This document shows, one piece after another, positions 21,901 through 34,444 of a DNA stretch of 64,000 nt. Numbering within the stretch: the first letter of the stretch is position 1; every line of letters starts with the position of its first letter. Below the pieces are notes generated by a model that saw only the letters and a program-made list of their open reading frames with translations, did no database searches and was not told the DNA's origin. Location of the stretch: assembly GCA_036346395.1 (NCBI GenBank), contig CM070611.1, positions 25,802,473-25,866,472 of the forward strand, given 5' to 3'. The position numbers and the translations under genes are program-made. Source of the DNA: Hsuehochloa calcarea (taxonomy: Eukaryota > Streptophyta > Magnoliopsida > Poales > Poaceae).

Positions 21901-24900
21901 AGCCATGTTTTGTCACTTGTAAGTCAAGCAAGCGACCACAACTTAATTATTATTCTAGTGAGTCTTTCCCTTCTCGTCCTTTTGACTTAGTTCATTCAGA
22001 TGTATGAGGACCTACACCTATTATCTCTAAAGGCGGGCAAAAGTTTTATGTGATCTTCATTGATGATTATTTCTATTTTATATGGATTTTCCCTGTGTCT
22101 AACCGTGGCCAATTAATTGCAATCTATCGTAGCTTTGCAGCGATGGTTTGTACTCAGTTTGATTCTTCCATCCGTACTTTTCGTTGTGATTCTACTGGCG
22201 AGTACTGTTCTAACGCTTTTAGACAGTTTCTTTCTGAACAGGGTACTCTTTATCAGTCTTCTTGTCCCAATGTCCATGCTCAGAATGGGGTTGCTGAGCG
22301 CAAACATCATCATCCGATTGAGACTGCCCGCACTCTTCTCCTTACCTCTCACGTTCCACCACAGTTCTGATCTGAGCATGTTTCTACAAATGCATATCTC
22401 ATCAATAAGCAGCCTTCCACTGCTCATAAGAGTGTTAGTCCTATAGAGTGTCTTTACTCTCGAGGCCCCCAGTACACTCACCTTCGTGTTTTTTGTTGTA
22501 CTTGTGTTGTTTTACTGCAACCTTGTGAGTGCACCAAACTATCAGCCCAGTCAGTTGAGTATGTGTTTCTTGGTTATAGTTCTGAGTATAAGGGTTATCG
22601 CAGATTTCTCTGCTCGACAGATCAGGATTTCACAAGACGTTGTCTTTGACAAATCTCGACCTTTTTCTATCGAGATTCAACTCCAATTTCTACCGTTGAT
22701 TCGATTTCATGGTTCTCTTTCTGACTTTTCACCCATTTCTCCACTATCACAGTCTTCCCCTATTTGTCTCCGGTATTTCATTCTATACCTCCGCCTCTGG
22801 TGCTGCCTCGTGCGGCACTGCCTCTTATTCCTGTAGCACCACCGTCTCGTTTTTCTGGTATTCACTACTCTAAGTGTCCCCGTCTTTCACTAGTCTCCTC
22901 TCCTGGTATATTGCTAACACCCACATCTGATCCTCCTGATGAAGCTCCCCATTACGTCCTTCGTTACTAGACATCCCTTCAACCTCCAAATCATCTTGAA
23001 TTTACTCCAATAGCTCATGCCTTCTCTGTCACTGAGCCTAGTTCTTAACATGTGGTTGCACCTCATTCTAAGTAGCAGCTTGCTATGGCAGAGGAGCTTG
23101 ATGCTCTTCGACATACAATCCCTTTTCCCGGCAATTGTAGCAAGTTCGAAATTTGTATTCATCTTTTACCTTCTTCACTTGCTTCTTGCCGGTTTGCCTC
23201 TTCTTTGATGACAATTGCTTGTCATTCACCTTGTTAGGACACACCGAGGCGAAGTGGCACTTTCCTTTGCATCCATGGCACTTGATATTCTTCGTGTGCC
23301 TTGCGTTGTGCCTTGTCTTGCTTGTCTCCTTTTTATTAGGAGTGAAGCCAATTACACTCTTATCTTGCAAGCGTCTTTGCTTGCTTAATATATCGTCGAG
23401 AGTGGCCTTCCCTTTTTGGCTTCTTTCCAAGTCATTCTTCAAATTTTTGACTTGGGCCTTGAGCTCATTGTTTTCCTCTACAATGTTAGTATTGCAAGAT
23501 ATGGAGGAAATAGGAGCATCTATTTTGGAGCAACAAGGCATATCAATTAAATCCTCACATGAGGTGGATATATCAACCTTAGATGAAATGCAAGAGTTGA
23601 CAACTACACATGGCATATCATCTAATAAATTACATGCAATGCCTATATCCACCTTAGAGCTATTTAGATTATTTAGGAGGAGAGTTTCATGTTCATCTTT
23701 TAAAACATCATACTCATTTTGAAGCGAGACATACTCTTTCTTCAAAACTTTGAATTTTAATTTCTCCTTTCCTAAATATTCATTGAGCTCTTCTAGCATA
23801 TCCATCAACTCATCATATGAAGGCTCATCGTTTTCGTTTACCTCATTATTACCTTGAGCCATGAAGCATCGAGTTGATGTGGAGGGAGTGGAGGAGTCGT
23901 CATTGTCGGAGCTAGATGTTGAGCATTCTTCATCCGACATCCATTCTTATGTGCAATCTTCACTAGTAGAAGTGGACAATTCATATTTATCTTGAATTTT
24001 GGTCCACATCTCATGAGTGCTCTTGAGATTGCATATGGCATCAAAAATATCTATACTCAAAGCACTAAATAAAACGTTAGTAGCTTGAGCATCGAGATGC
24101 GAGCATTTCTCTTCCTCATTGGTTGGAGCAAGAGGATCATTTGGAGGAGAAAAGCCCGCATCTACAATCCGCCATATATTTAGACCCATGGCCTTAAAAT
24201 AATAAATCATGCGGATTTTCCAATAGGCATAATTTGTGCCATCAAAAATAGGTGTTTCACCTAGGTGCACTAAATCTCTAGTTGCCATCCTTTACTCTCT
24301 AGACGGTTAAGTCTAATAAATGAGAGACCAAGCTCTGATACCACTTGTAAAAATCGAGGTTGGTCACAAAAAGTATGAATTGAACTTATATGACCAAGGG
24401 GGGAATTTTGTTCTCAAGATATGAGAGGAGAAACAAAGATGGGTTACAAACTTATTGATCATAACATTCTCCCATTGTAAATCAAAACATTGAGAACCAC
24501 TTGAAATGATAGTTAAAACACATTCAACTAACCTCCCTTTTTTTGAAAGAAACTTAGATAATCTCTCATTTTAACAAACCATGTTGAGATGAACATTAAG
24601 ATCTAAGCTTGTGAGAGACTTTAAAAAAAAAATTGGCAGAGTTTCTCTTGTAAATAGGGCATCCACGACAGAAGACAAATGAGATATGATCAAACAATAA
24701 TATAAAAGATCATTCAATCACAATCATATCTCATCCACATATCATGCAAAGAAAAATCATAATCATAAGGATCCACATTCTCACACAGAGTAGCATAGCC
24801 AAAATTAGAGTCATACAACCAAGCATTCAGAAAGATATTACAATTGTTTTCCATTACAAGGTCTAATGACCTAAATATAACAAGTGGCTACTGCTCGGCA

Positions 24901-27900
24901 GGAGGGTCTTGTGGAGGATCAACCAGAGGAGCAATAGGAGGATCACCAGGAGGACCACCAAGAGGAGAGCGAAGGCGGCCCGTCAAGCCGAGACGGAGGA
25001 GAAACGCTCTGCAAATCTCGCTGAAAGCGCGTCGAGCCTGGCGGCGTTGGCGTCAAGTCTGGAAGTGGTGGCCGCCTCAAAAGCATCCAGTCTGGCAAAT
25101 GAAGGATCCAGACGGGAAGATGTCGCTGCCTGGAAGGCCTCCTGAGATGCCTTCATCTCCAACAAAGTAGCATAAATTTGATCCATGGTTGCTTGGCCTT
25201 GTGGAGGAAGCAGCGAGGGCGAGGATCGGCTGGTTCTTGAGTGGAGGAGGTGGCTTCAGCTGTATTGGAGGACCTTCTCTTGGCTTATATAATTTGTGAG
25301 TTGAAGGTGTAGCTCCATTATAACCAGTTTGTCGAATAATCAGGGCCATAATATATGGAGCAAAGTTTATCCTTTTGACCCGATCATTCTTAGTGTCTGC
25401 TATCTCCCTTATAATGACATCAACTACATCAAACTTTCTTCCATGTATGATGCAATACAAAATATTCCAAACATGTCCTCTAATTGCATCATAATTCCCG
25501 CTCTTTGGTAATATGGTATGATTAATGATCCTATTTACCAAGCTAGGAATAGGAAGAAGTCCGGTTATCTTACCGGGGACAAACCTTTGTGTAGTGTCAT
25601 AAAACTCAGTCCAAGACGACAGAGGAAGAACTGATCTATCATAGATCTGCTCAAATCTGCTCGATTCGATATCCAAAGCATGTTCAAAAGCACGTTTTGG
25701 CGAGAGTGTCGCGAGTCTGTCATCCGAGTAAGTTCGAGAAAATCGAGGAATGTGCCTTTGTGGCATAAAATTGGCAAATGATCTCATCACTGTAATTGCA
25801 TTTTAGAGCCACAAAATTATGGATCCCTGCTCGCTGAAAGAGCCTATATGTTCCCTCATACTTGTCAAGCCCATTAAGATTAAGACCAATTGATGCACTT
25901 ATGATCAGCAAATGGCTTGTTGGGTCCATAGAATAGATCATATACTTGCCTCTGAAAATTTGTATGAAAACGAGGGTCATCACAATTGCCAGGAAGAGTA
26001 TACTGATTCTTAAGCCGAAGAAGAGTGTAATCATCTGCAGTTAGTGACTTAAGATCAATTTCAGGTTCTTCAGGCTCTCCTAGTTCCTCATCGACTTATT
26101 GAGATCCCTCATCAGCGACTTTTCGCTTAGTTTGAATTCTCAGAGGACTCCCTTTGATCCTCAATTGCTTTTATTTCTTCCTCTTGCCCTAAGGTAGGAT
26201 TTTGCGAAGAAGATTGTCCTGACAGAAACTGTTTTTTCATCTCCTTTTTGAATCTACCTTTGACACTTCATTCATTCTTGTTTTTGAAGATGCCTAAGAC
26301 AAAGGATACTGTCACGAAGCACTATTCAGATGCCGGACAATCTTCTTCGCAAAATCCTCCCCTTAGGGCAAGAGGAAGAAATGAAAGCAATTGAGGATCA
26401 AAGGGAGTCCTCTGAGAATTCGTAAATCAAGCGAAAAGGCCGATGAGGGATCTCAATAACTGATGAATTAGAGAGCTCAAGAACTAAAATTGATCTTAAG
26501 TCACAAACTGCAGATGATTACACTTTTCTTCGGCTTAAGAATCAGTATACTCTTCCTGGCAATTGTGATGACCCTCGTTTTCATACAAATTTTCAGAGGC
26601 AAGTATATGATCTATTCTATGGACCCAACAAGCCATTTGCTGATCATAAGTGCATCAATTGGTCTTATCTTAATGGGCTTGACAAGTATGAGGGAACATA
26701 TAGGCTCTTTCAGCGAGCAGGGATCCATAATTTTGTGGCTCTAAAATGCAATTACAGTGATGAGATCATTCGCTAATTTTATGCCACAGTGCACATTCCC
26801 TCAGATTTCTCTGAACTTACCTGGATGACAGGGACTGTCAGACACTCCTGCTCAAAACGTGCTTTTGAACATGCTTTGGATATCGAATCGATCAGATTTG
26901 AGCAGATCTATGATAGACCAGTTCTTCCTCTGTCGTCTTGGACTGAGTTTTATGACACTACACAAAGGTTTGTCCCCGGTAAGATAACCGGACTTCTTCC
27001 TATTCCCAACTTGGTAAATAGGATCATTAATCATACCATATTACCAAAGAGCGGGAATTATGATGCAATTAGAGGACATGTTTGGAATATTTTGGATTGC
27101 ATCATGCATGGAAGAAAGTTTGATGTAGTTGATGTCATTATAAGGGAGATAGCAGGCACTAAGAATGATCGATGCATGGAAGAAAGTTTGATGTAGTTGA
27201 TGTCATTATAAGGGAGATAGCAGGCACTAAGAATGATCGGGTCAAAAGGATAAACTTTGCTCCATATATTATGGCCCTGATTATTCGACAAACTGGTTAT
27301 AATGGAGCTACACCTTCAACTCACAAATTCTATAAGCCAAGAGAATGTCCTCCATACTACCAAATGAGCTTCCGGCCTCCACCTCAAGAACCAGGCGATC
27401 TCGCTCTGCTCAGCCGCTCCTCCACAAGGACAAGCAACCATGGATCAAATTTATGCTACTTTGTTGGAGATGAAGGCATCTCAGGAGGCCTTCTAGGCAG
27501 CGACATCTTCCCATCTGGATGCTTCCCCTGCCAGACTGGATGCTTTTGAGGCGGCCACCACTTCCAGACTTGACGCCAACGCAACCTGTTCTCGACGCGC
27601 TTTGATGAGATTTGCAGAGCGCTTCCTCCTCTGGTTTGACTACGCCGCCGGTCTCCTCCTCGTGGTCCTCCCGTGATCCTCCTATTGCTCCTCCGCTGAT
27701 CCTCCACAAGACCCTCCCGCCGAGCAAGAGCTATCTGTTATATTTAGGTCATTAGACCTTGTAATGGAAAACAATTGTAATATCTTTCTGAATACTTGGT
27801 TGTATGATTCTAATTTTGGCTATGCTACTCTGTGTGAGAATGTGGATCCTTATGATTATGATTTGTCTTTGCATGATATGTGGATGAGATATGATTGTGA

Positions 27901-30900
27901 TTGAATGATCTTTTATATTATTGTTTGATCATATCTCATTTGTCTTATGTCGTGGATGCCCTATTTACAAGAGAAACTCTGCCAAAAAAATTTTAAGAGA
28001 CTTGGGATATTATAACAACACCTATGCATACTCATCCTATCACGTGCAACTGGGTGTACAAGGCAAGTGGGTGTATAAGATTAAGATCTAGTCTGATGGT
28101 ACTATCGAGCGCTACAAGGCTCATCTTGTGGCTCACAACTTTTAGCAGGAGTACAGTCGTGACTACGATGAGACTTCTGCCCCTGTTGCCCATATGACCA
28201 TTGTTCGCACTCTTGTTGCGGTTGCTTCTGTTCACCGGTGTTAAGAATACCTTTCTTAATGATGTTTTGCATGAGGTTTACACGCAGCCACCACCTGGGT
28301 ATTCTGTTCCCGATAGGCACGTTTGTCGTCTTCGTCGTGCTCTTTATAGCCTCAAACAGGCTCCTCTACCTGGTTTGTGCGTTTTACCTTAGTAATTATT
28401 GTTGTCGGTTTCACTGTCAGTTCCCACGATCTTGCTCTTTTTGTCCATGTCTCATCTCGGGGTAGAACACTACTTCTTTCGTATGTTGATGATATGCTCA
28501 TCACTGGTGATGATTCCTCATTTATCATGTATGTGAAGTATCTTAGTGGGCAGTTTTTTGATGCAGTCTTGGTTCTCTTACATACTTCCTTGGGATTGAG
28601 GACTCTTCCATGCCTGAGGGCTACTACCTCTCCCAGCAGAGTGTTCAAGATCTTCTTGATCGGCCTGGTCTGATTGACACTCGCACTACTGAGACTCCCA
28701 TGGAGCTATCCCTATAACTTTGTGCTAGTGATGGCAATCTTGTTGGGTGTTTGGTGTATCTTGTGAGCACTCCTGATATTGTTCATATATTGAGTCAGTT
28801 AATTGCTCGTCCTACCCATCTTCACTACAGTCATCTTCTTCGTGTTCTTCGCTACTTGCATAGAACTATTTCCCGTTATTTGTTTTTCCCTAGCTCCACC
28901 TCACTACAGTTTCAAACGTACTCCAATGCGACCTAAACTAGTGATCCTTTTGATCATCGTTTTCTTTCTCCTTACTATGATTTTCTTGGCTCCTCCCTGA
29001 TTGCTCGAAAGACAAAGAAGCAGACTGCAGTTTCTCGTTCGAGTGCAGAGGCTGAGTTGAGAGCTATGGCAGCAGTGACAGCAGAGGTTAGTTGGCTGAG
29101 TTGGCTACTTGCAGATTTTGGAGTGTCTATGATGGGAACTACGACTCTTGGCCTGACAGTACAGGTGCTATCAGTATTGCCCGTAACCCAGTGAAGCATG
29201 AGCTCACTAAGCATATTGGTGTGGATACTTCGTACACTCGGAGTACTTCCTTTACAGTTTGTGTCATCAGAGTTATAGATTGCTAACTTCTTCACAAAGC
29301 CACAGACGAGGGTTTAACATTTGTATTTTCTCTCCAAACTCAGTGTACCATGAGTTTGAGGGAGGGGGATGGTGTGTTAGAATAGGAATCCTTATATGCT
29401 TTTTGTATTTCCTTATTTGTGTATGGCATATTTATTCCCTTGTAATATCTTCATTGGGCCTCATGAAAATACACACATTATTCATAACAATTCTAAAGTA
29501 CCATGAGTTAGTTCCCAACTTTCTCAATCATTCCTCCTTGTTTCTTATTTTCACCAAATGATGTGTGACCTTAAGTAGTTAAGTATATACTCCAGATTGT
29601 CCTTCGGTGCCCGAAGTTAAATATGGAAGTGCAATACTTGAGAAAAATAATATCATGGGTGATGAGTAATTCACATTGATCCCAGTTAAATCTTACATTG
29701 TTAGGTTATACACCACATTACTTGGATTATTTTAAAAAACGAAAAGGTATTACTACTCACTAAGTACTTGTTGCTTCACAAGAACTAAACAACACAATAT
29801 TTCCACCCTAAAATAGTACCAATTCCTTAGAAGGAATTGATCTGGTAGAGTTTCGATCATGCTTATCAAGTCGACGACTAGTACCAATTCCTTAGAAGGA
29901 ATTGATCTGGTAGAGTTTCGATCATGCTTATCAAGTCGTCAACTAGTCGTCGACTAGTGACGACCGACTGGAGGCGCCGACTCGACTTGCGCCGGCAAGT
30001 CAGGCGACTAGTCGACTAGTCGACTAGTCAACCAGTCGGAGGCAAGTCGAGCGATTGGGATGTGGGGCTGACTGTCAGGGGCAGTGGCAAAGAGGCAAGA
30101 GAGGGGAGTGCGGGAGAGAGTGAGGGTAGTCTGGCTCACCTTCACACGTGAGCTAAGAGAGGCGTAACTCCCAGATCGGGTCTCCGCCGCACCGTCGGCC
30201 AGCTCCCACCGCACCGCCGGATAGCTCCCAGAGCCTTCATCCTCGGCTCCTCGCCCCTCGGAGCCAGCTCCCACCGCACCGACGGCCTTCGTCCTCCTTC
30301 CTCCTCTGTGCCGTCGGTCTTCGCCTCACGCGTGAGCTCGGAGAGGCGCAGACGTCGTAGAGCTCCAGATCCGGTCTCCGGCCTTCATCCTCCCTCCTCC
30401 GCGCCGCCCTGGCCGTAGCTCCCGTCGCCCAGCGGCCCAAGTATGCTCCTCTTCTCTGGTCCTCTTCCTCTCCTCTGTTTTGCTGGTGTAAGGGAGCTCG
30501 GTGGCCAACGGCCGACGCACTGGGGGTAAGGGAGGGACCGCGAGGGAGCTCGGTCGGTGGCTGGAGAGGCGGAGAGGACCGAGGAGCCGAGCCGCTGAGG
30601 AGGTGGGAGCCGCCGAGGTCGATTGCGAGGGGGGGACCGAGGGAGAGGAGAGAGCTGAGCCGCCAACGCCGTTTGCTTCGACTGATTGAACCGAGGGAGG
30701 CTGGAGGCCGAGAAAAGTAAAGGGGAATCGGCTTCGGCGATTGAACCGAGGGAGGCCAGAGGCCGAGAAAAGGAAATCGGCTTCTAACAAATATGTAGGC
30801 AACTAGGCATCATGTAGTTTGTGATTTGTGTTATTTTGTGTGATTGTGAACTGTGATTTTATGAACTAAAGATAGTTCTCTGTTTTGTGCATATGTAGGC

Positions 30901-33900
30901 ATCAGCAATCTTCAACTCCAACTCCAACTTCAACTCTAAATCCAACAGCGGGCACCGAAGGTTAGGATCCAGGTAATGATCCTAAGCGGAAGGCTAAGTC
31001 CAAAGACCGGCATGGCAATTCGGGTTTTGGCTGGACTTGACAAACAAAGATATCGTCCAATGCATGCGCTACGACAAGCAAATGCATGCTGGAGTACGAA
31101 GATTGAAGCAACACCTAGCAGGAGGCTATGGAGATGTGGAGAAATGTCCAAAAACAACGACACCTATCATGGGCTGGACTTGACAAACAAAGATATCGTC
31201 CAATGCATGCGCTACGGCAAGCAAATGCATGCTGGAGTACGAAGATTGAAGCAACACCTAGCAGGAGGCTATGGAGATGTGGAGAAATGTCCAAAAACAA
31301 CGACACCTATCATGAAAGAGATGCGTGAGTACTTATTCAAGAATGCCAGAAAAAAACCCTTTGAGCTAGATGATGAAGGTGAAGGTGATGGTGATGGTGG
31401 TGAACGTGAAGGTGAAGGCGAAGGTGGTGAAGTTTAAGAAATCTAAGCACAAGTGGCATCATCTAAAGGGAGCACAAGAGGCTCCTTTACTAAGACAGTT
31501 GCAAGCTCCGGGACTGCCACCAAAAGGAAGTAATCGGCGTTGGCGCTTTTGAAGCAAGTTGCACGGAAGGTAACTAAATCAGTTGCTTCTATGATTCGGA
31601 AGTCACCTGAAGTGGTTGTTGAGGAAAGACATAAGGGTAAAGGTCAAGCTACCATTGAGCAAACTATGAGGACCAAGGAAGAAAAGGAGAGGGTGGCTGA
31701 ACATATTGCTGATTTCTTCTATGAATGTGGCATAACATTCAATGCCGCCAACAAAAGAAGCTATGAGATTATAGTTGAGTCCATCACGCAGTATGGTCCT
31801 GGTCTTAGGCCGCCTACTTTCCATGACTTGAGGCTACCCTTACTTGAGAAGGCCAAAAAGAATACTAACAAGTTGATGATGCAACATGAGTATGCTTGGA
31901 CACAATTTGGTTGCTCACTTATGTCGGATGGCTGGACAGATAGGAGGGGACGACACTTGATTAATTTTCTTGTCAATAGTCCACAGGGGGGACTTTCTTC
32001 TTGGAGTCTTTTGATGCCTCCAGTCAGTCAGTCGATGCTCACATGTTAGCAAATTTATTGGAGACGAAGATCAATGAGATTGGCCGGGAAAGTGTTGTTC
32101 AGGTGATCACATATAATGGTGCTAACTTCAAGGCGGCAGGCAGACTTCTAATGGAGAGGATTCCTACTCTATTTTGGACCCCTTGTGCCGCTTATTGCTT
32201 GGATCTCATGTTGGAGGACATAGGGAAGATAACAGGGTTCAAGAAGTGCATTGTACAAGCCAAGCGTGTGACCACATTTATCTACAGACATAGAAAGGTT
32301 CTTGACAAGATGAGGGAGATGACAGGTGGGAGGGACCTTGTGAGACCTGCAGCTACTCGATTTGCTACAGCTTTCTTCACTTTGCAGAGCTTGTGGAGGC
32401 ATATGACATCTTTGAAAGGTCTCTTTGTTACTGATGATTGGAATAGATTCAAATTGTCTAGCACAGAGGTAGGCAAAAAGGTGTGTGAAACAGTTATTGC
32501 TAATAGATTCTGGAATGCAGTGGAAAATTGGATTAGAGCTTCGCAACCACTTATCGCAGTCGAGGATCGCCGACGGCGATGAGAAGCTTCGCAATGCCGG
32601 AAGGTTACCGCAACCATGGATCTTGCAAAGAAGAAGATCAATGACTCTTTGGAAAACAAGCCATCACTACTCAGGAAGGTGATAGCAATCATAGATCGGA
32701 GGTGGGAAGACCAAATGGAGCAGAAGTTGTACGGGGCTGCGTTGTTCTTGAATCCAAATAGATTTTTTGAGATTGGAAGGATCGAAATTGGATATGCTCC
32801 TAGGCTTCGTGCCATGCTTAATGATGCGTTTGAGAAGATGATCATTGAGGACGACAAGCAAGCCAAGATAAGCAACCAAGCCGATGATTATGAGAACATG
32901 CAAAGAGGCTTTTCAAGTCAATTGGCAATCAAACAACAAGAGGATAAGTCACCTAGTAAGTATCACTACATTAATTTAATTTTAAGCTTCCATTCTTTTC
33001 AAGACCTAACATAGCCTATGATTCTTGTCTTTCTAGTTCTTTGGTAGGGTGCATTTGGTGGCGTTGCTCTAGAGCTCCAAGCATTTGCGAGGCGTATAAT
33101 TGGTCTTTGTTGTTCGACCTCTGGTTGTGAGCGCAATTGGAGCACCTTTGAGTTTGTAAGTATAAAGTATTCAGTTACTCAAGTGTTCATTTTGGAGCCG
33201 TTAGTATGAGTGCATGACAATAGTTCAATACTTCAATTATTTTGTTTGTTATTTGTAGATTCATACCAAGAAGACAAACTGGTTAGAGCACAAGAGGTTG
33301 AATGATTAGGTCTACATTAAATACAACCGAAAAATTACTAATCGGTTTCAAAGGATGCAAGAGGAAGGACGCAGTTTCAACCCTTGATCCTAGATGATTT
33401 TCAATGGGACAATGAGTGGGTTGATATTGGTGCCGAAGAAGTTCATCATGGGAACGATGATCTTACATGGGCTCATGTTGATGATGCCATTAGTGCATCA
33501 AGTGCACTTTGAGGTCTCAATTTTCCTAAGAGAGCTCATGGTGATGTCATAAGTTACTCTCGTTGTGCTACTCGTACAACAAGGGTGGCTAATGATGAGT
33601 CGGAGCCCGACAATGAAGATGATGGTGATGACGATAACTTTGTGCTTGATGATGAGGATATTGATGATTTTAGCGAATCTCCACCTAGTCCTACTCATGA
33701 GAGTGGTGAACCGAGTGGAAACGTGAGCCATTTCGATGATATTGAGTTGGTTGACATTTGATTTGAGGCTTGTGTTAAGCCATGTTGATGGATTGTGATG
33801 ATTATGCTTTACCTTTGCTATTTGAGACTTGAGACCTTGTTGTCGTGTTACTTAACTATCGTGTAGAATGCTATTGTCGTTGAGAACTTGATGTTTTAGA

Positions 33901-34389
33901 TGCTTAATTTCCCAATTGCTCATTTATTTGTTGTTATGTTGTATGCTTTGTATGCTTTTGTATTGTTCTCCTTAATTCATGATATTATATTGCTCTCCCT
34001 TGAAGGTATTGCCATATCGTATGAGTTCATCACAGTTTATCTTCATCAATCAGCATATGCTCATGCTCATTCTTGTTTTTTAATTTTGTACTTTGTAGCA
34101 TGAAGGTCTCAAATCATACTTCAACAAGTCAAACAAAGGCGGTTTGCACTCAAAACATGTAAGTCATCGATCCTCTCTTTAATTCAAACTATATATGTAC
34201 TTTTCAATCACTGCAATACATGTCATATGAACAGTACCTGTCGACTAGCTGACTTAATAACCATGGTTTCGATAACTTTCGAGGTCATTCAGGTAAGGCA
34301 ATGTCATTTCACAAAGCTAAGCCATTTATGCAAATATTGAATGCAATTGTTAGAATAGAAATTCTTTTGTATTTCTTATATGCCTTTTG

Positions 34390-34444
<55 letters not shown>

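Larger units (their letters stand above)
23116..24632 (-). mobile_element. Truncated copia D (5' LTR, PBS, gag) inside copia A
   Basis: On the minus strand: LTR end at 24,346 (TTTTTACA), PBS 24,343-24,332 (TGGTATCAGAGC), gag start 24,288, then gag to 23,116 where it is cut. The cut is in a second zinc knuckle (CYNCREKG), directly at the copia A junction. Pol and the 3' LTR are missing. The far end of the LTR is not resolved because it runs into the inverted repeat. Confidence 0.75.
19472..29489 (+). mobile_element. Copia retrotransposon A in intron 5, split by a nested insertion
   Basis: It has very short LTRs (19,472-19,607 and 29,375-29,489), a degenerate PBS, and gag, protease, integrase, RT and RNase H in copia order. 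A purine-rich tract lies before the 3' LTR. Flanks attcc and attct differ by one base and are probably the 5-bp target duplication. The RT region is interrupted between about 23,116 and 27,997 by truncated copia D and an inverted repeat. All coding domains carry stops or frameshifts. It is antisense to the HVA22-like gene. Confidence 0.9.
29814..34262 (+). mobile_element. hAT DNA transposon with broken transposase (approximate ends)
   Basis: It contains a BED-type zinc finger, a DUF659-type domain and a C-terminal hAT dimerisation domain on the plus strand, between subterminal regions rich in gactagtcgactag motifs (left 29,935-30,035, right near 34,242). It lies between copia A and copia B in intron 5 of the HVA22-like gene. 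I could not match terminal inverted repeats or an 8-bp duplication, so the ends are estimates. Confidence 0.75.

Noticed and set aside
23153..23722. A 189-codon plus-strand frame rich in Phe and Leu
   Set aside because: It is the antisense shadow of copia D gag, whose zinc knuckle and N-terminus are clear on the minus strand.
30237..30802. Several 60-160 codon frames on both strands in GC-rich sequence
   Set aside because: They are Pro/Arg/Ser-rich, overlap on opposite strands and show no domain; this is expected of GC-rich hAT leader sequence with few stop codons.
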